Shown: positions 16,500 to 25,245 of the stretch, one piece after another | Position numbering within the stretch: the first letter of the stretch is position 1 | How the letters are laid out: each line of letters starts with the position of its first letter | NCBI RefSeq assembly: GCF_001611275.1 | Contig: NZ_CP015080.1 | Coordinates: 3,152,956-3,216,955, forward strand | DNA length: 64,000 nucleotides | Reading direction: 5' to 3' | Origin: Desulfuromonas sp. DDH964 | Lineage (GTDB): Bacteria > Desulfobacterota > Desulfuromonadia > Desulfuromonadales > DDH964 | Program-made: the position numbers and the translations under genes | Notes under the pieces: model-generated | The model's database searches: none | What the model was told of the DNA's origin: nothing | Seen by the model: the letters and a program-made list of their open reading frames with translations, nothing else

Positions 16500-17731
16500 G
16501 GATTCTTGGCCCTGGCCGGCTTCTGCCCGGGGAGCGAGATCTCCGTCGCCACCTTCTCCCCGGCCTGAAGTCCCGCGGTCATTTCGCTGTGGGTAAGACC
16601 GGCGAGACCGAGCTGGGGCGGTACCTGGCGCACCGTGCCGTCCGCCCCCTCGACGAAGATCAGCTGGCGGTCGTCGACCCATTTCAGCGCGGTGTTGGGG
16701 ACGAGCAGGACATCCTCCTTCTGCGCCACCACGATCTGCACCTGGGTCGTCATCTCCGGGCGCAGTTTTGCCGCCTGCTCGGCGTCGATGGCGACCAGCG
16801 CCTGATAGTAGACGATGTTGTCGCGGATCTCCGGTTGCGGGTAGATGGTCTTGATTGTGCCGTGGAAGATCTCGCCGGGGTAGGCGTCGACGCGAAATTC
16901 CACCGGCTGCTCCGGGTGGACCTGGCCGACGTCAGTCTCGTCGACATAGACCCACATTTCCAGCCGCGCGGTGTCGAGGACGGTGATCAGGTTGGCGACC
17001 TGGAGCCCGGCGACGATCGTCTCCCCCTCCTGGGCGGTAACCTGGCTGACCACCCCGGCGATGGGGCTGTAGATGGTGGTGTAGGAGATGCGGATGCGCA
17101 GCGAGTCGGCATTGGCCGCCGCCTGGTCGACGCTGCGCGCCGCCTTGGTACGCACCTCGGCGAACTCCCCCTGCAGGCGCTCGACGGTCGCCGCCGCCGC
17201 CCGCACCTGGGCGGCCTGGGCGGTCGCCTTCTGGGCGGCGTTGTCGACCTCGTCGCGGGAGACGAACCCCTCGGCGAGGAGCGACTCGAGGCGACGGGCG
17301 TTGGCGGCGAGGTAGTTGGCCTGGCTGACCGCCGCGGCCCGGTTCGCCTCCGCCTCGGCGATCTGCAGCGGATAGACCTTCTCCACCCGGGCCAGTTCGG
17401 CGCGGGCGGTGGCGAGGCCAGCTTCGGCTTCGGCGAGCTGGGCGCGCAGCTCACGGTTATCGATGCGGGCGACCAGCTGGCCCTTGGCGACCGGGTCGCC
17501 GACCTTGACCAGCATCTTTTCGACGGTACCGGTGGCGCGGGCGCCGATCTTGACGATGGCGCCGACCTGGGACTTGATGATCCCGGTCTCCTCGAGGACC
17601 TTGCGCACCGTGCCGCGGGTCACGACTTCGGTCTTGAGAATTTTCAACGGCTTTTCCCGGCCGGCGCTGCGCCACCAGAAGAGGCCGCCAGCGACCGCGA
17701 GGATCAGAACCGCGATTATCCATTTTTTCAT
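16496..17731 (-). CDS. MacA-like periplasmic adaptor (HlyD family)
   Basis: A 411-residue membrane fusion protein: N-terminal anchor (KKWIIAVLILAVAGGLFWW), lipoyl half-motif VKIGARATGTVEKMLVKVGDPVAKGQLVARID (about 60-95), a long coiled coil of Ala/Glu/Arg-rich helices (95-205), the second lipoyl half IYSPIAGVVSQVTAQEGETI, and a beta-barrel. It starts the operon and would link the MacB-like complex to an outer-membrane TolC, for which no gene lies in the window. Substrate unknown. Confidence 0.92.
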   Translation of the reverse strand: MKKWIIAVLILAVAGGLFWWRSAGREKPLKILKTEVVTRGTVRKVLEETGIIKSQVGAIVKIGARATGTVEKMLVKVGDPVAKGQLVARIDNRELRAQLAEAEAGLATARAELARVEKVYPLQIAEAEANRAAAVSQANYLAANARRLESLLAEGFVSRDEVDNAAQKATAQAAQVRAAAATVERLQGEFAEVRTKAARSVDQAAANADSLRIRISYTTIYSPIAGVVSQVTAQEGETIVAGLQVANLITVLDTARLEMWVYVDETDVGQVHPEQPVEFRVDAYPGEIFHGTIKTIYPQPEIRDNIVYYQALVAIDAEQAAKLRPEMTTQVQIVVAQKEDVLLVPNTALKWVDDRQLIFVEGADGTVRQVPPQLGLAGLTHSEMTAGLQAGEKVATEISLPGQKPARAKNP

Positions 17732-17828
17732 TGTTTGAACCGTCCTGACTCAGCAGCAGAGGTGGAAAAACGGCGAGACCCCGGGCCGGAAAGGCCAGGA
17801 GGTCAGCGCCGGGCGAAGGCCGGAGTCA

Positions 17829-18701
17829 TTATAGCCGGCTGAGATCGGATTGGGAAGGAGGGGCCGGGTTGGCGGCGACCGGCAGGGTCGCCAGGAAACC
17901 GTCCCAGGCCTCGCCATAGGCGCGTTCAGCGACGCGGAAGGAATCGCTGTGGCCGGCGCCGGGCATCAGCACCCGCTGTTTCGGCTGCGGCGCCCGTGCA
18001 TAGAGGCGCGCCGACATCTCCGCCGGCACGATCGGATCCTTTGACCCCTGGATGATCAGCAGCGGCACCCGCAACTGCTCGATTTTGGCCAGGTTGTCGT
18101 AGGCGCTCCCCAGGAGCCAGGAGCCGAAGAGGGTGTAGGAGACCGGGCGCAGCCGGCGGGCGATATCGCGCAGCGAGGTGAAGGCGCTCTCCAGCACCAG
18201 CCCCGCCGGCGGCTGCTCCAGGGCCATCTGCAGGGCGATGGCGGCGCCGAGGGAGCGGCCGAAATAGACCATCTGCGCCGGCTGCCAGCCGCGCCCTTCG
18301 AGGTAGGCGAGGGCGCCGCGGGCATCGACATAGAGGTCGCTCTCGGCCATGGCCGCGCCAGCGCTGTTACCGTAACCCCGGTAGTCGAAGATGAATACCG
18401 GCAGCCCGAGCCGGGCATGAAAGTAGTCGAGGATATCGAGCCGGTAGGAGATGTTGGCGGCGTTACCGTGGCAGTAGAAGAGGAGCGGCCCCGGGCGGCG
18501 CCCCGGGAGATACCAGCCATGGAGCGACAGCCCGTCGCTGGTCGGGAACCAGACCTCTTCAAAGGCGAGCCCGACCTCGGTGGGGAGCCCGCGACTGTCG
18601 CTGCTGGCGTTGAAGATATAGCGGACCCCGTTGCTGCAGCCGGTCAGGGGGGCGAAGAGGAGGAGGATAAGGAGCAGGGTCGCTGGCAATCGCTGGTACA
18701 T
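17829..18701 (-). CDS. Alpha/beta hydrolase lipoprotein (BEM46-like)
   Basis: A 290-residue protein with a lipoprotein signal ending in LTGC (Cys22). The hydrolase fold shows the oxyanion segment LLFYCHGNAANIS, FDYRGYGNSAG, nucleophile elbow FGRSLGAAIAL, acid Asp in QGSKDPIVP and base His in GAGHSD, so the triad is complete. Family members are esterases or acyl-hydrolases of unknown physiological substrate. It follows aroC by 24 bp in the same direction and may share its transcript. Confidence 0.88.
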   Translation of the reverse strand: MYQRLPATLLLILLLFAPLTGCSNGVRYIFNASSDSRGLPTEVGLAFEEVWFPTSDGLSLHGWYLPGRRPGPLLFYCHGNAANISYRLDILDYFHARLGLPVFIFDYRGYGNSAGAAMAESDLYVDARGALAYLEGRGWQPAQMVYFGRSLGAAIALQMALEQPPAGLVLESAFTSLRDIARRLRPVSYTLFGSWLLGSAYDNLAKIEQLRVPLLIIQGSKDPIVPAEMSARLYARAPQPKQRVLMPGAGHSDSFRVAERAYGEAWDGFLATLPVAANPAPPSQSDLSRL

Positions 18702-18725
18702 GGTCCTCCCCCTGTTTCCGGCCGC

Positions 18726-19817
18726 TCAGAAGTGACCGGCCCGGGCCCGCTGGATCAGCAGCAGGTCGATCAGGGTCAGCGCGGCCATCGCTTCGACGAT
18801 CGGCACCGCCCGCGGCACGACGCAGGGATCGTGGCGTCCCTTCGCTTCGAGGGTGACCTCGTTGCCGTCGAGATCGACGGTCTGCTGGGCCAGGCCAATG
18901 GTCGCCACCGGCTTGAAGGCGACGCGGAAAGAGATCGGCTCGCCGTTGCTGATTCCCCCCTGGACCCCGCCGCTGTGGTTGGTGAGGGTGCCAAGACGGC
19001 CGCCGCTGCGCACCACGAAGGGGTCGTTGTGCTGGGAGCCGCGCAGGCGGGTGCCGGCAAAGCCGGAGCCGAACTCGAACCCCTTGCTCGCCGGCAGCGA
19101 CAGCATCGACTGGGCGAGGAGCGCCTCCAGCTTGCCGAAGACCGGCTCGCCGAGACCGGCCGGGACATGGCGACAGACGCAGGAGACCACCCCGCCGATC
19201 GAATCCTGCGCCGCCCGCACGGCGACAATCTCCTCTTCCATCGCCGCGGCCGTGGCCGCATCGGGACAGCGCACCGGGTTCGCATCGACCTGGCTGCGGG
19301 TCAGAAGGAAGGGGTCGGCGGCGGGAGCCTCGACGGCACCGACGGCGCTGACCCAGGCGACGATTTCGATGCCGTGGGTTTCGCGCAGGTATTTTTCGGC
19401 AATGGCGCCAGCGGCGACGCGGCCGATCGTCTCCCGGGCGCTCGCCCGGCCGCCCCCACTGGCGGCACGGATGCCATATTTCATCTGGTAGGTATAGTCG
19501 GCATGGGACGGGCGCGGCACCTGCAGCGTCTCGCCGTAGTCGCCGGGGCGCTGGTCGAGATTGGGGACCAGCATGCCGATCGGCGTGCCGAGGGTGCGAT
19601 CGAACTCGACGCCGGAGAGGATCTTGACCTGATCCGCCTCGCTGCGATCGGTGGAGAGCTTGCTCTGCCCCGGCCGGCGCCGGTCGAGCTGGACCTGGAT
19701 ATCCTCCCGGCGCAGCTCCATGCCGGGCGGGCAGCCATCGACCACCACTCCGACCGCCGGGCAATGGGATTCGCCGAAGGTGGCGATTTTGAACAGGGTA
19801 CCGAAACTGCTCGACAT
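18726..19817 (-). CDS. aroC: Chorismate synthase
   Basis: A 363-residue enzyme that makes chorismate from 5-enolpyruvylshikimate-3-phosphate using reduced FMN, the last shikimate step. Signature segments are [37 protein letters not shown], the long [16 protein letters not shown] counterpart [17 protein letters not shown], and [19 protein letters not shown]. The start is the ATG after AGGAGG at 19815-19817; the upstream 12-codon extension is unsupported. Length is normal. Confidence 0.97.
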   Translation of the reverse strand: MSSSFGTLFKIATFGESHCPAVGVVVDGCPPGMELRREDIQVQLDRRRPGQSKLSTDRSEADQVKILSGVEFDRTLGTPIGMLVPNLDQRPGDYGETLQVPRPSHADYTYQMKYGIRAASGGGRASARETIGRVAAGAIAEKYLRETHGIEIVAWVSAVGAVEAPAADPFLLTRSQVDANPVRCPDAATAAAMEEEIVAVRAAQDSIGGVVSCVCRHVPAGLGEPVFGKLEALLAQSMLSLPASKGFEFGSGFAGTRLRGSQHNDPFVVRSGGRLGTLTNHSGGVQGGISNGEPISFRVAFKPVATIGLAQQTVDLDGNEVTLEAKGRHDPCVVPRAVPIVEAMAALTLIDLLLIQRARAGHF

Positions 19818-19956
19818 GATGCATCCTCCTGAAAACCGCTGGGGGCACGGCACCGGGTCGCACCCGGGAAAGGGCTATCTTAGTGGAGATTGGCACGCGG
19901 GTCACCTGATTTTTCACCCGCCACCCCCCATGACCGGTCGGCAGTCCTCAAAGGCG

Positions 19957-19984
19957 TGGACAAAATAATGGATTCCCCTATGCT
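19957..19984 (+). promoter_or_regulatory. Sigma70-like promoter for the exonuclease gene
   Basis: TGGACA and TATGCT separated by 16 bp, about 50 bp before the start codon of the membrane exonuclease gene. Confidence 0.45.
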
Positions 19985-20032
19985 TATAGGAAAGAATCTG
20001 ATCGCAACCTCTTCCTGCTGGTGATACCTCCC

Positions 20033-21577
20033 ATGACCCTGAACCCGGCCCTGAAATACTGGATCTTCCTCGCCGGCATCGTCGCCGCCATCTTCACCGT
20101 GATCCTCGGCAGCTTCACCGTCTCCTGGTACAGTCTCGACAACGCCGAGAAAGCCCTGGTCCAGGAACTCGCCGGCAAACTGCTCCCCTTCCCCTTTCTC
20201 GGCGCCATCCTCCTCGTCGTCATCATCGGCACCCTGATCAGCCTCCTCTTCAGCTACTACATTATTCCGATCCTGCAACTCGCCGAGCAGGCCCGGCTGA
20301 TCACCACCGTCAACCTCAGCTACCGCATTCCGCCGGAAGGCGCCCGCGAAATCCGTTACTTGAGTTCGGTCCTCAACGATTCGGCCGACGCCTTCCAGCG
20401 CCTGCAGCAGGAAGTCGACGGGCGGATTGCGGCTGCCCAGGCCGCGCTGCAGGAGGAACATAACCGCCTCGCCGCCCTGATGTCCGAGCTGCCGAGCGGG
20501 GTGCTGGTCTGCAACAGCGCCGGCCAGATTCTCCTCTACAACCAGCAGGCGCAGAACCTGCTGCAGCGCAAATCGGGGATGGGAAACCTCGCCGGCGCCT
20601 GGATCGGCCTCGGTCGCTCCATTTTCGGTGCTCTCGAGCGCGGACCGATTGCCGCCGGCCTCGAAGCCCATCAGCTCGCAGCGCGGGAAGGCCACCAGCT
20701 GCCGGCCACGACCTTTCCGACCACCCTCCCCGACGGCACCGCGCTGCGCGTCAAACTGGCGCCGGTCTTCCATCCCGGCGCAGCACGAACCAAACTCGAC
20801 AGCTTTGTCCTCACCCTGGAAGAGCTGGACCGCAACAGAGCGGCCGATGACCTCGCAGCGCCGCCGCCGGTCCTGCCTGCCAGCAGCCCGGCACCGGCGC
20901 TGCAAGCCAATGTCGAAGCCCGCCCGGTCTTCTATGAATTCGACCTCTTTCGTCAGCCGCCCGGAGAGGAAGTCGGGCAGCAGTCGCTGCGGGATGTGAC
21001 CTATGTTGTCTTCGACACCGAGACGACCGGCCTTGATCCGAGCGCCGGGGACGAAGTGATCCAGCTCGGCGCCATCCGGGTCGTCAAGGGACGGCTCCTC
21101 CTCGACGAGACCATCGACCAGCTCATCGATCCCCAGCGCTCGGTGCCGGCCAGCTCGGTAGCGATCCACGGCATCGCCCCGGAACTGCTGATCGGCCAGC
21201 CGACCATCGAGGAGATCCTGCCCCTCTTCAAGACCTTTGCCGAGGGGGCGGTCCTGGTCGCCCACAACGCCGCCTTTGACATGCGCTTCCTCAACCTCCA
21301 TCAGACCCGCACCGGCATCGTCTTTAGGCAGCCGGTCCTCGACACCCTGCTCCTCTCCTCCATTGTCCACCCGACCCTGGGGAGCCACTCCCTCGACGCC
21401 ATTGCCGAGCGCTTCGACATTCCCATCGTCGGCCGCCACACTGCGCTGGGCGATGCCATCGTCACCGCCGAGGTCCTGCTCAAGCTGATCCCCCTCCTCG
21501 AAGCGATCGGCATCCGCACCCTTGGAGAGGCCCTCGCCGCCGAGGCCCGCTCCCCCTATGCCCGCATCCAGACCTGA
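20033..21577 (+). CDS. Membrane HAMP-PAS protein fused to DEDDh 3'-5' exonuclease
   Basis: A 514-residue fusion. Two membrane helices (about 8-32 and 50-75) flank a very short periplasmic loop. A HAMP-like segment (SYYIIPILQLAEQARLITT onward) and coiled coil follow (75-145), then a PAS-like domain (about 147-260; GVLVCNSAGQILLYNQQAQNLL). A Pro/Ala linker leads to a DNA polymerase III epsilon-type exonuclease (about 320-500): Asp328 and Glu330 in FDTETTG, HNAAFDMRF and HTALGDA complete the DEDDh set. Start is ATG 20033; a GTG 12 bp earlier is possible, neither with a good ribosome site. The layout is that of a sensor kinase with a nuclease in place of the kinase. Similar exonucleases accompany acetate-permease clusters; here the neighbour is an OFA transporter beyond a tRNA. 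Confidence 0.88.
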   Translation: MTLNPALKYWIFLAGIVAAIFTVILGSFTVSWYSLDNAEKALVQELAGKLLPFPFLGAILLVVIIGTLISLLFSYYIIPILQLAEQARLITTVNLSYRIPPEGAREIRYLSSVLNDSADAFQRLQQEVDGRIAAAQAALQEEHNRLAALMSELPSGVLVCNSAGQILLYNQQAQNLLQRKSGMGNLAGAWIGLGRSIFGALERGPIAAGLEAHQLAAREGHQLPATTFPTTLPDGTALRVKLAPVFHPGAARTKLDSFVLTLEELDRNRAADDLAAPPPVLPASSPAPALQANVEARPVFYEFDLFRQPPGEEVGQQSLRDVTYVVFDTETTGLDPSAGDEVIQLGAIRVVKGRLLLDETIDQLIDPQRSVPASSVAIHGIAPELLIGQPTIEEILPLFKTFAEGAVLVAHNAAFDMRFLNLHQTRTGIVFRQPVLDTLLLSSIVHPTLGSHSLDAIAERFDIPIVGRHTALGDAIVTAEVLLKLIPLLEAIGIRTLGEALAAEARSPYARIQT

Positions 21578-21660
21578 GAGGGGAGGCCCCGGAATCGAGT
21601 TGACAAGGCGGGGGCTTTACGATAAAAACAGGAGCCTCACGCCCCACCAAAAATCTGATT

Positions 21661-21736
<76 letters not shown>

Positions 21737-21740
21737 GTAA

Positions 21741-21784
21741 CCAAAGAAGGGCTGCACAAAAAGGTGCAGCCCTTCTTTGGTTTT
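21741..21784 (+). terminator. Terminator after tRNA-Thr
   Basis: Perfect 17-bp stem (CCAAAGAAGGGCTGCAC and complement) with a 6-nt loop, followed by TTTTG. Confidence 0.9.
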
Positions 21785-21804
21785 GACGAATTCGGCCCAA
21801 GCAG

Positions 21805-21832
21805 AAAGGCCCCGCGTTGCCGCGGGGCCTTT
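21805..21832 (-). terminator. Terminator after the OFA transporter gene
   Basis: Perfect 12-bp stem AAAGGCCCCGCG/CGCGGGGCCTTT with a 4-nt loop, 26 bp beyond the transporter stop on the minus strand. Confidence 0.8.
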
Positions 21833-21857
21833 GCTTGTTACAGGGTGCCGGTCAGGA

Positions 21858-23171
21858 TTACTGGCTGACCTTCTGCAGCACCATGTCCTCTTCCTCGACA
21901 CCGATAGCGCTCGGCTCTTCGGCGGTAACCGCGACCTTCTTGGTGCGCAGCGAGAGGGACATCATCGCGCCGACCAGGAGCAGGACGCCGGCGACGGCGA
22001 AGGTGGTGTTGACGCTGCCGGTCTTGACCTTGAGCATCTCGGCGATCCGAACCAGCAGCAGGCCGCCCATCCCCCAGGCGGAGAAGAGGATGCCGTAGTT
22101 CATGCCGAAGTTCTTCATCCCCCAGTAGTCCTTGGCGAAGGAGGGGAAGAGGGCGAGATTGGTGCCGTAGTTGAAGACCATGAAGGTCACCAGCAGACCG
22201 ACGAGCAGCGGGTTCCCCTTGCCGGCCAGCCCGGGGATGGCGAGGAACATCAGGATTGCCTGGAAAACCAGCATGAAGGTCAGGGTGTTGGCGCGGCCGA
22301 CCTTGTCGGAGACGACCCCGGCGACGAGGCGCCCGGCGGCGTTGCCGACCGCCATGATGGCGACGACCAGGAAGGCCATCTCGCCCATGCTCGCCTTGGC
22401 GAGGCCCTTGGCGCTACCGATGACCATCAGGCCGGCGCCGGCGCCGATGAAGTAGCAGAGCCAGAGGGTGTAGAACTTGACGTCGGCAAAGAGTTTCGAC
22501 GGCGGGACGTCGACAACTTTTTTGGCCGGGGCCTTGTTGGTGGAGGTGGTGGCGGCGTCAACCGAGAAACCGGCCGGCGGGTTGGAGATCAGCAGCGCCA
22601 GGCTGCAGACGATGACGGTGAAGGCGATGCCGAAGACGAGCATCGCTTTCTGCATGCCGTAGGCGGTGAGCAGGTAAGTGGCGAGGGGGGCGATGTAGAC
22701 CGAGGCAAGACCGAAACCGGAGACGACGATCCCGGCGATGAGGCCGGTCTTGGCCGGAGAGAACCACTTGAGCGCAGGCGGGGTCGCCGCCGAGTAGCCG
22801 AACCCCATGCCGCCACCGGCGAGGACGCCGAAACCGGCGACCCAGGCCCAGTAGCTGGTGGTCTGGGAAATCCAGACAAAGCCGGTGCCGACCAGCAGAC
22901 CGCCGATGATGCAGGTGATCTTGGGACCGAACTTGTCCTGCACCTTGCCGGCGAGGATCATCGCCGCGGCGAAGATCAGGCAGCAGACCGCATAGGGGTC
23001 GTTGATCGAAGCCGGATCCCAGTTGAAGGCGCCGGGGCCGCCTGCCTTGATCGAATCGCTGATCGCCGACTTGAAGATGCTCCAGGCATAGAGAATGCCG
23101 AGGGCGAGATTGATCCCGGTACCTGCCAGGGTGACGGTCCAGCCACGGTTCTTGATCGGTTCTGCGCTCAT
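21858..23171 (-). CDS. OFA-family MFS transporter (oxalate/formate-antiporter type)
   Basis: A 437-residue, 12-helix major facilitator. Motifs typical of the OFA branch: GTGINLALGILYAWSIFK at the N-terminus, DKFGPKITCIIGGLLVG between helices 2 and 3, FGYSAATPPALKWFSPAKTGLIAG, and DKVGRANTLTFMLVFQ in the second half. Transport of a small carboxylate is likely; the exact substrate cannot be read. The ATG at 23169-23171 follows CAAGGAGGCAACA. The frame stays open a further 142 codons upstream (see separate entry). A shared role with the TRAP receptor in carboxylate uptake is only thematic. Confidence 0.9.
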   Translation of the reverse strand: MSAEPIKNRGWTVTLAGTGINLALGILYAWSIFKSAISDSIKAGGPGAFNWDPASINDPYAVCCLIFAAAMILAGKVQDKFGPKITCIIGGLLVGTGFVWISQTTSYWAWVAGFGVLAGGGMGFGYSAATPPALKWFSPAKTGLIAGIVVSGFGLASVYIAPLATYLLTAYGMQKAMLVFGIAFTVIVCSLALLISNPPAGFSVDAATTSTNKAPAKKVVDVPPSKLFADVKFYTLWLCYFIGAGAGLMVIGSAKGLAKASMGEMAFLVVAIMAVGNAAGRLVAGVVSDKVGRANTLTFMLVFQAILMFLAIPGLAGKGNPLLVGLLVTFMVFNYGTNLALFPSFAKDYWGMKNFGMNYGILFSAWGMGGLLLVRIAEMLKVKTGSVNTTFAVAGVLLLVGAMMSLSLRTKKVAVTAEEPSAIGVEEEDMVLQKVSQ

Positions 23172-23522
23172 TGTTGCCTCCTTGGGTTGCTGAAAGTTCT
23201 CGTGATAATGGGCAGTGACATAGCGAAGCCGGTAGGGAAGCGGCCATTTCTTGCGGAAGGTGATGGCGACCGGACGATCAGCGCGGTGCGGAGCGGCTGG
23301 CGGGTGGCCCTGGGAGGCGGCAATCGGCAGCTCCCGCGGCGCCTCCTCTTTCCCCCCTTCCGCAGCGACCTGCGGAAAGCGGCTGGCCAGCTCCTGGAAC
23401 TTGGAACAGTCCCCAAACCGGCACTGGCAGAAGGCGACGATCATCTTGACGTCGTGCGGCGAGATGTACCCGCAGCCGACATCACAGTAATCCTCGTTCT
23501 TGCGAAAAAATGGGCAGATCAT
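23172..23522 (-). other. In-frame Cys-rich ORF leading into the OFA transporter
   Basis: From an ATG at 23520-23522 the frame encodes MICPFFRKNEDYCDVGCGY and then FCQCRFGDC, six cysteines in about 40 residues, which looks like a metal-binding module. It continues without a stop through about 75 low-complexity residues into the transporter start. The start at 23522 lacks a good ribosome site, whereas the internal one is excellent. Either this is a small Cys-rich protein whose stop has been lost, giving an optional long form of the transporter, or a true N-terminal domain. Confidence 0.5.
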
Positions 23523-23634
23523 GCTGGTAGCCCCCGCGGCGCCCCCGGACCATTCCGGGTTGGCAAATCCTCTGCCGGGACTAAGAGCAACCGCCATACC
23601 AACGTTTTGAATTTTTTTTAAATGATTTTTTTAT

Positions 23635-23716
23635 CGTTTAAAAACGGATACTTGAGAGATTTTCCCAGGGCAGGTTCGCAGTCCCCGGCAAGGGGCGGTT
23701 TTTGCATTCGTGCAAA
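23635..23716. promoter_or_regulatory. Palindrome and UUCG hairpin upstream of OFA gene
   Basis: CGTTTAAAAACG (23635-23646) is a perfect 12-bp palindrome in an AT-rich patch, in the likely promoter zone of the Cys-rich/OFA frame. A hairpin TTTGCA-TTCG-TGCAAA follows at 23701-23716. Nothing gene-like is seen in 23523-23934 otherwise. Confidence 0.35.
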
Positions 23717-23874
23717 TCGAAACGGGGAGGACAGAACGGTTTTTCGGGGGGGGGCGAAGTAGGCGAAAAGCCCGCGAAGGTGCCGGGAGTGGGACTTTAC
23801 GCTGGCATCACGGCTGCGGATGCGGCTGCTTCGCAATGCTGCGATGAGGGGTTGGCGGCTTTTTGCAGAAATGC

Positions 23875-23905
23875 AAAAAAATCGGGCCGCCCGAACGGCG
23901 GCCCG
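23875..23905 (-). terminator. Terminator of efpL
   Basis: On the minus strand a 9-bp stem CGGGCCGCC/GGCGGCCCG with 5-nt loop is followed by seven T, 30 bp after the efpL stop. Confidence 0.88.
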
Positions 23906-23934
23906 AAAATCTACGGTAGCGAACTGTTAGCGGG

Positions 23935-24498
23935 TCAGGCGCGGGAGACGAAGCGGCACTCGCGGGTATCGACCTTGATCGTCTCCCCCGACTCGAGGTA
24001 GCCGGGGACCTGCAGGCGCAGGCCGGTCTCGAGCACCGCCTCCTTGGTCTGGGCGGTGGCGGTGGCGTTCTTGATCGCCGGGGCGGTTTCAGTAACGGTC
24101 AGCTCGACGGTCATCGGCGGATCGACGCTGACCACCTGCCCCTGGAAGACGCCGAGCTGGACGTCGGCTCCCTCAAGGAGAAAGCCCTGGATCGGTTCGA
24201 AGAGCTCGGGGCCGAGCTCGTACTGTTCGTAGTTCTCCAGATCCATGAAAACCCCGCCGTCGCCGGACGGATAGAGGTACTGCCCCTTGCGGCGCTCGAA
24301 ATCGGCCTCGTCGGCCTTGTCGCCGGCCTTGAAGGTCTTCTCCAGCACCTGCGCGGTGAGCAGGTTGCGGTATTTGACCTTGACCAGGGTATTGCCGCCG
24401 CGGGCGGAGGGGGACTGGGTGGTATGATCGAGGATCAGGCAGGGAGCGCCATCGAGCTTGATGACGAGGCCCCGTTTGAAATCGGCGGTGGTGATCAT
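23935..24498 (-). CDS. efpL: EF-P paralogue EfpL (YeiP)
   Basis: A 187-residue three-domain EF-P relative. The tip loop reads QSPSARGGN with Arg33 where EF-P carries its modifiable Lys; this and the tail (ETAPAIKNATATAQTKEAVLE) match E. coli YeiP/EfpL, which relieves ribosome stalling without lysylation. The start is the ATG after CAAGGAGCC; an upstream extension of 17 codons is rejected. It is divergent from efp across a 182-bp shared promoter region, so both may be balanced from one intergenic space. Confidence 0.92.
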   Translation of the reverse strand: MITTADFKRGLVIKLDGAPCLILDHTTQSPSARGGNTLVKVKYRNLLTAQVLEKTFKAGDKADEADFERRKGQYLYPSGDGGVFMDLENYEQYELGPELFEPIQGFLLEGADVQLGVFQGQVVSVDPPMTVELTVTETAPAIKNATATAQTKEAVLETGLRLQVPGYLESGETIKVDTRECRFVSRA

Positions 24499-24680
24499 GA
24501 ACGGCTCCTTGGGGATCGGGCTGATGCTGCAACCGCGCGACTCTAGCACAGAAAGTGGTCGCGAGACAATCGCCCTGCAGTGAATTTTTCGGTGACAAGA
24601 GTCCCGCCCCTATGGTTAAATGCCACGTTTCGCTTTTCCAGACTTCCGGCGCCGCGGCGCACGCTCAAGGAGAATCGTCC

Positions 24681-25244
24681 ATGTACACCTGTTCCGATCT
24701 GAAAAAGGGCCTCAAGCTGATGGTCGAAGGCGAACCTCACGTCATCGTCCAGTACGACTTCACCAAGCCCGGCAAGGGCCAGGCCCTCTACAAGTGCAAG
24801 CTGCGCAACATGATCACCGGCAGCCTCTTCGACCGCACCTACCGCTCCGGCGAGACCTTCGAGCCGGCGGCGCTGGAGGACCGCGACATGCAGTTCCTCT
24901 ACCAGGACGAGTCGGGCTACGTCTTCATGGACACCAAGAACTACGAGCAGGTGACCCTGAGCGAAGAGACCCTCGGCGACGACCGGCTGCTGATCAAGGA
25001 GAACATGGAGGTCGACATCCTCATGTTCAACGGCGCCGGCATCGGCATCACCCTCCCCAACTTCGTCAACCTGCGCGTCACCCAGGCCGACCCCTGGGTC
25101 AAGGGGGATACCGCCGCCGGCAACAACAAGCCGGCCACCGTGGAAACCGGCTACACCCTGGCGGTACCCTCCTTCGTCGAAGAGGGGGACCTGATCCAGA
25201 TCGACACCCGCAACGGCCAGTACGTCACCCGCGTCAAGGAATAG
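24681..25244 (+). CDS. efp: Elongation factor P
   Basis: A 187-residue translation factor that rescues ribosomes stalled on polyproline. The tip loop is KPGKGQA, with Lys32 the expected site of beta-lysylation. Domain III ends with ETGYTLAVPSFVEEGDLIQIDTRNGQYVTRV. The ATG follows AAGGAGAATCGTCC. The modifying ligase gene epmA begins one base after its stop, which supports lysyl modification here. Confidence 0.96.
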   Translation: MYTCSDLKKGLKLMVEGEPHVIVQYDFTKPGKGQALYKCKLRNMITGSLFDRTYRSGETFEPAALEDRDMQFLYQDESGYVFMDTKNYEQVTLSEETLGDDRLLIKENMEVDILMFNGAGIGITLPNFVNLRVTQADPWVKGDTAAGNNKPATVETGYTLAVPSFVEEGDLIQIDTRNGQYVTRVKE

Positions 25245-25245
25245 G

